58,595 nucleotides of DNA from Pokkaliibacter plantistimulans (GTDB taxonomy: Bacteria > Pseudomonadota > Gammaproteobacteria > Pseudomonadales > Balneatricaceae): NCBI RefSeq assembly GCF_003194385.1, contig NZ_LAPT01000095.1, positions 1-58,595 on the forward strand, in the 5' to 3' direction. Made by a program: the position numbers and the translations under genes. The notes under the pieces were generated by a model, which worked only from the letters and a program-made list of their open reading frames with translations, did not search any database and was not told the origin of the DNA. This document shows, in pieces, positions 54,634 to 58,595 of the stretch (position 1 is the first letter of the stretch; every line of letters starts with the position of its first letter).

Positions 54634-55641
54634 ATGCAGTTGTCACTGACAGACATCCGCGAACTGGCTGAGCGTATTTTGCGTCATCACGGTTTTACTG
54701 AAGGTCACGTGCAGGCGGTGGCCGATACCGTGGTACGTGGTCAACGGGATGAGTGTCATTCCCATGGGCTGTACCGCCTGCTCGGTATTGTTGCCACCCT
54801 CAAGGCTGGTAAAGGTGTTGCCGATGCGGAGCCTGAAGTGATTGATCACGCCCCTGCGGTGGTGAAGGTCAATGCGCACGGTGGCTTCTCGCCGCTGTCT
54901 TTCCGTCAGGGGCTGCCGCTGCTGGTGGACAAGGCCCGCAGTGGCGGCATCGCGGCCATGGCCATTAACAACTGCGTGCATTTCTCGGCACTGTGGGTAG
55001 AAATCGAAGCGCTGGTGGAGCAAGGGCTGGTCGCCATGGCGTTCACTCCCAGCCATGCCTGGGTGGCCCCGGCGGGCGGTCGCAAGCCGGTCTTTGGTAC
55101 CAATCCGATCGCCTTTGGCTGGCCTCGTCCCGGTCATAACCCCTATATCTTTGACTTTGCCACCAGTGCCATTGCCCGTGGCGATATCGAGCTGCATCGT
55201 CGTGCTGACAAGCCCATTCCGCTGGGCTGGGGCGTGGATGCTGAAGGGCAGCCGACCACTGATGCTAATGCCGTGATCAACGGGGGCTCCATGCTGACGT
55301 TCGGCGGCCATAAGGGATCGGCCTTGTCGGCCATGGTGGAGTTGCTGGCAGGGCCATTGATTGGCGACCTGACCAGTGCAGAGTCACTGGCGTTTGATGA
55401 CGGCAGCCGTTCACTGCCCTATCACGGCGAGCTGCTGGTGGTGTTCGATCCCAAACGTTTCCTTGGTGATGACTGCGATACCCATCTGCTGCGGGCAGAA
55501 AGCCTGTTCGAGGGGATCATTGATGCGGGTGCCCGCTTGCCGTCACAGCGGCGCTATGAGGCACGTCTGCGCAGTGAGGCGCAGGGTGTGGAACTGCCGG
55601 ATGCGCTCTATGCGGATCTGCTGAAATTACTGGAAGCCTGA
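54634..55641 (+). CDS. Ldh_2-family NAD(P)H oxidoreductase
   Basis: A 335-aa enzyme of the malate/L-lactate dehydrogenase type-2 family, unrelated to classical LDH. Features: ECHSHGLYRL (about residues 40-49), GGFSPLSFRQGL, CVHFSALWVEIEALVEQGLVA, and KPVFGTNPIAFGWPRPG. Relatives reduce 1-piperideine-2-carboxylate or pyrroline-2-carboxylate, or oxidise ureidoglycolate or 2-oxoacids; DpkA-like activity is the likeliest guess. GGAGAG lies upstream. Stands alone. Confidence 0.8.
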   Translation: MQLSLTDIRELAERILRHHGFTEGHVQAVADTVVRGQRDECHSHGLYRLLGIVATLKAGKGVADAEPEVIDHAPAVVKVNAHGGFSPLSFRQGLPLLVDKARSGGIAAMAINNCVHFSALWVEIEALVEQGLVAMAFTPSHAWVAPAGGRKPVFGTNPIAFGWPRPGHNPYIFDFATSAIARGDIELHRRADKPIPLGWGVDAEGQPTTDANAVINGGSMLTFGGHKGSALSAMVELLAGPLIGDLTSAESLAFDDGSRSLPYHGELLVVFDPKRFLGDDCDTHLLRAESLFEGIIDAGARLPSQRRYEARLRSEAQGVELPDALYADLLKLLEA

Positions 55642-55753
55642 TAGCCTGATCGCCTGCTGATCGTGCAGACCGATGACACCTCTGCCTGAGGCAGAGGTGT
55701 GCTGGACAGCGGTGCGCTGGAGAGAACATCAGCGCTATCCGCTGGGGAAGCGG

Positions 55754-56176
55754 TCAGATATCCGGGCCGTTATCGTCGAAACGCGGCAGCATATCGCCGA
55801 TCTGCAGCCACGGGCGCTTGCTGGCACACCAGATGTGGTACTGCGGTTTGATCTGATCGGGGTCATCCAGGCTGGGCATGGTGACATCCAGATGATCCTG
55901 ACCTACGGTGCGGAACACCAGATGGGTGCCGCAGTGAGGGCAGAATTCGCGCAGGCTGCGGCTGGAGGAGTGATACTCCGCCGGCGTGCCGGAGGTATAG
56001 CGGAAGTGGCTGTCGGCACAGGTCAGCCAGGCCATCATCGGTGCACCACTGGCGCGCTGACACAGGCGGCAGTGGCAGTAACCGGCATCAATCACCTGAC
56101 CGCTGACTTCATAGCGCAGTTCTCCACACAGGCAACCGCCCGTCAGGCGTGTGGAGGCATTGCTGTTCAGGGGCAC
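55754..56176 (-). CDS. GFA/CENP-V family zinc protein
   Basis: A 140-aa protein of the glutathione-dependent formaldehyde-activating (GFA) family. Zinc Cys pattern: GGCLCGELRYE, YCHCRLCQRASGAP and FCPHCGTHL. GTG 56176 is the start because AGGAGGTG lies 4 nt upstream; the frame continues far upstream without family similarity. Most GFA-domain proteins have no proven substrate. Confidence 0.85.
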   Translation of the reverse strand: MPLNSNASTRLTGGCLCGELRYEVSGQVIDAGYCHCRLCQRASGAPMMAWLTCADSHFRYTSGTPAEYHSSSRSLREFCPHCGTHLVFRTVGQDHLDVTMPSLDDPDQIKPQYHIWCASKRPWLQIGDMLPRFDDNGPDI

Positions 56177-56292
56177 GGAGCACCTCCTGTAAAACCCTAA
56201 ATTATGTTTGATCTTCGCCCGTGCGCACCCGCCGGGACGGGAAGGTCTTGTCACGCCGGGTGGCTGGCGCGCAGCAGTTCGTGAACCGCGGC

Positions 56293-56700
56293 TTACATCA
56301 CCAGCATCAGGTGGCAGACCATGCCTTCGCTTTCCGCCTGACTCAGCACCTGCTGCACATGGCTCAGCTCGCGGATCGCCTGCTCGGTGTCTTCTGCCAG
56401 CACTTCGCCGTTGGCCTGCAGATGGGCCAGCAGGGCGTTGACGGTCAGCAGACACTCCTTGGGATAGAACCACTCGGCTTCGTCGTTGTCCCAGGTTTCT
56501 TCATCATCGTCGAAATGATCACCGTCATTGAGCTGATACTGCAGGTCGGTGTCATCGAAATAGGCAGACAGCGGCACCTGATCCAGCGCTTCGGCCAGAT
56601 CGTCCAGCGCCTCAATCTCTTCATAGAGGGTGACCAGATCGGTTTTGTCGGGCTGGCGACCCTGCAGGCCGCCCAGATTGATCCACAACCTCATGCTCAT
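56293..56700 (-). CDS. acidic hypothetical protein
   Basis: A 135-aa strongly acidic protein (DDTDLQYQLNDGDHFDDDEE in the middle) starting MSMRLWINLGGLQGRQPDKT. No signal peptide or membrane segment. The C-terminal half is helical (LTVNALLAHLQANGEVLAED). The ATG has no strong ribosome-binding site. It lies between two convergently oriented minus-strand genes of unrelated function. No family recognised. Confidence 0.65.
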   Translation of the reverse strand: MSMRLWINLGGLQGRQPDKTDLVTLYEEIEALDDLAEALDQVPLSAYFDDTDLQYQLNDGDHFDDDEETWDNDEAEWFYPKECLLTVNALLAHLQANGEVLAEDTEQAIRELSHVQQVLSQAESEGMVCHLMLVM

Positions 56701-56821
56701 GCTGTACTTCTCTCATATTGCTGTGTCGGCCTGATCGCCGGGATGCCGCATCATAGCGGCAGTTCTGTCGGAGTGCACGGGGCGCCGGTCGTCAGGGTGT
56801 TTCAGCGTGCTGCCAGTGCGA

Positions 56822-57214
56822 TTACTGCTCGTACAGCTCCAGCGGCAACCCGTCCGGGTCACTGAAAAACACAAAGCGTTTGCCGGTCAGGTCATCCACC
56901 CGCACCGCTTCCACCTCTATGCCCGCATCCAGCAGCACCTGCCGTGCGGTGCTGACATCCTCAACGGCAAAAGCCAGGTGGCGCAGGCCCTGCGCTTCCG
57001 GCCAGGACGGGCGAACGGGAGCATCAGGAAAGGAGAACAGCTCGATCTGATAGTGGCCGTTCACCGCCAGGTCCAGTTTCCAGGAGTCACGGGTAGCGCG
57101 GTAGGTTTCCGCTACGACCGTCAGCCCCAGTACTTCAGTATAGAAGGCTCTGGAGCGGGCATAATCGCTGCAAATGATGGCAACGTGATGAATATGATTT
57201 AATTTCAGGCTCAT
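56822..57214 (-). CDS. VOC-family metalloprotein (YaeR/GloA2-like)
   Basis: A 130-aa protein of the glyoxalase/bleomycin-resistance superfamily. Two betaalphabetabetabeta halves with the metal-site pattern IHHVAIICSDYARSRAFYTE ... GLRHLAFAVEDV ... DPDGLPLELYEQ (His, His, Glu). YaeR-like; activity is not established, a glyoxalase-like function is possible. Complete. Confidence 0.85.
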   Translation of the reverse strand: MSLKLNHIHHVAIICSDYARSRAFYTEVLGLTVVAETYRATRDSWKLDLAVNGHYQIELFSFPDAPVRPSWPEAQGLRHLAFAVEDVSTARQVLLDAGIEVEAVRVDDLTGKRFVFFSDPDGLPLELYEQ

Positions 57215-57323
57215 TGGCGTCTATCTGCTGTAGGTATGGCCTGCCTCTGTGGCCCGCAAGGCGACGGAGCAGGCCACAGAGGCGGCGGGCGGTGTGGGCG
57301 TGCATGGCCCGGGTTAACACAGG

Positions 57324-58595
<1,272 letters not shown>

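Overview
The window joins two different kinds of DNA. Bases 1 to about 14,600 are a mobile genetic element whose left end lies outside the window. The rest, about 14,600 to 58,595, is ordinary chromosome of a gammaproteobacterium. Gene content and neighbourhoods (gmk-rpoZ-spoT, oxyR-recG, phoB-phoR, argB-slmA, glnK-amtB, flgO-type lipoproteins, a DUF501 protein) suggest an Oceanospirillales-like marine or soil organism; I cannot name the genus from sequence alone. The chromosomal part is GC-rich with long coding stretches and short gaps. The element is more AT-rich, with many small genes.

The element. From the left: the 3' end of an IS110-family transposase that interrupts a tyrosine integrase, a small integrase-like gene, a run of three small unknown genes with structured leaders, a minus-strand pair (transglutaminase-like gene with an internal amber codon, and a lipoprotein), traG, small membrane proteins, an FlhC-like activator, traN, a small AlpA/HTH gene, a TrfA-type replication initiator, an iteron origin of the RK2 type, and two excisionase-like HTH genes. 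Read in reverse, traG / FlhC-like / traN / small gene / rep / xis matches the order I recall for Salmonella genomic island 1 (SGI1), a mobilizable island that borrows IncC conjugation machinery. I therefore read this as an SGI1-like mobilizable island carrying its own plasmid-type replicon. No relaxase, oriT or intact integrase is in view.

Control of the element. Five copies of a 20-bp box, consensus CCSRAAWWGGGCANNTCCAG, lie upstream of the first small-gene operon, traG, traN, the rep operon and the xis pair. In all five, a -10-like hexamer with A at position 2 and T at position 6 begins exactly 34 nt after the last A of the GGGCA core. The FlhC-like protein is the obvious candidate activator. 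At traN, traG and the rep operon, an inverted repeat pairs the start region with bases lying upstream of, or at, the predicted transcription start. Read-through RNA could hide the start, while RNA made from the activated promoter would lack the left arm. The traN repeat is 19 bp per arm and contains the start codon.

The chromosome, in order: ogt; a YjiH-type membrane protein with a convergent LysR gene; gmk, rpoZ, spoT; a YeeZ-like reductase; oxyR-recG; DUF501; a hexuronate block (GntR regulator diverging from uxuB-uxuA, with four operator-like repeats); phoB-phoR; argB, slmA, hisF; an orphan LapG-like protease; two lipoproteins (one FlgO); rep helicase; a REC-GGDEF-EAL protein; mgsA; comM; ubiK; a nitrogen block (glnK-amtB-glnK2 and a polar amino-acid ABC transporter, with three sigma-54 promoter matches); DUF2058; azlCD; a CopG-like protein; a SulP transporter; an Ldh-family oxidoreductase; GFA, VOC and prolyl iminopeptidase genes. 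No rRNA, tRNA or CRISPR array was recognised.
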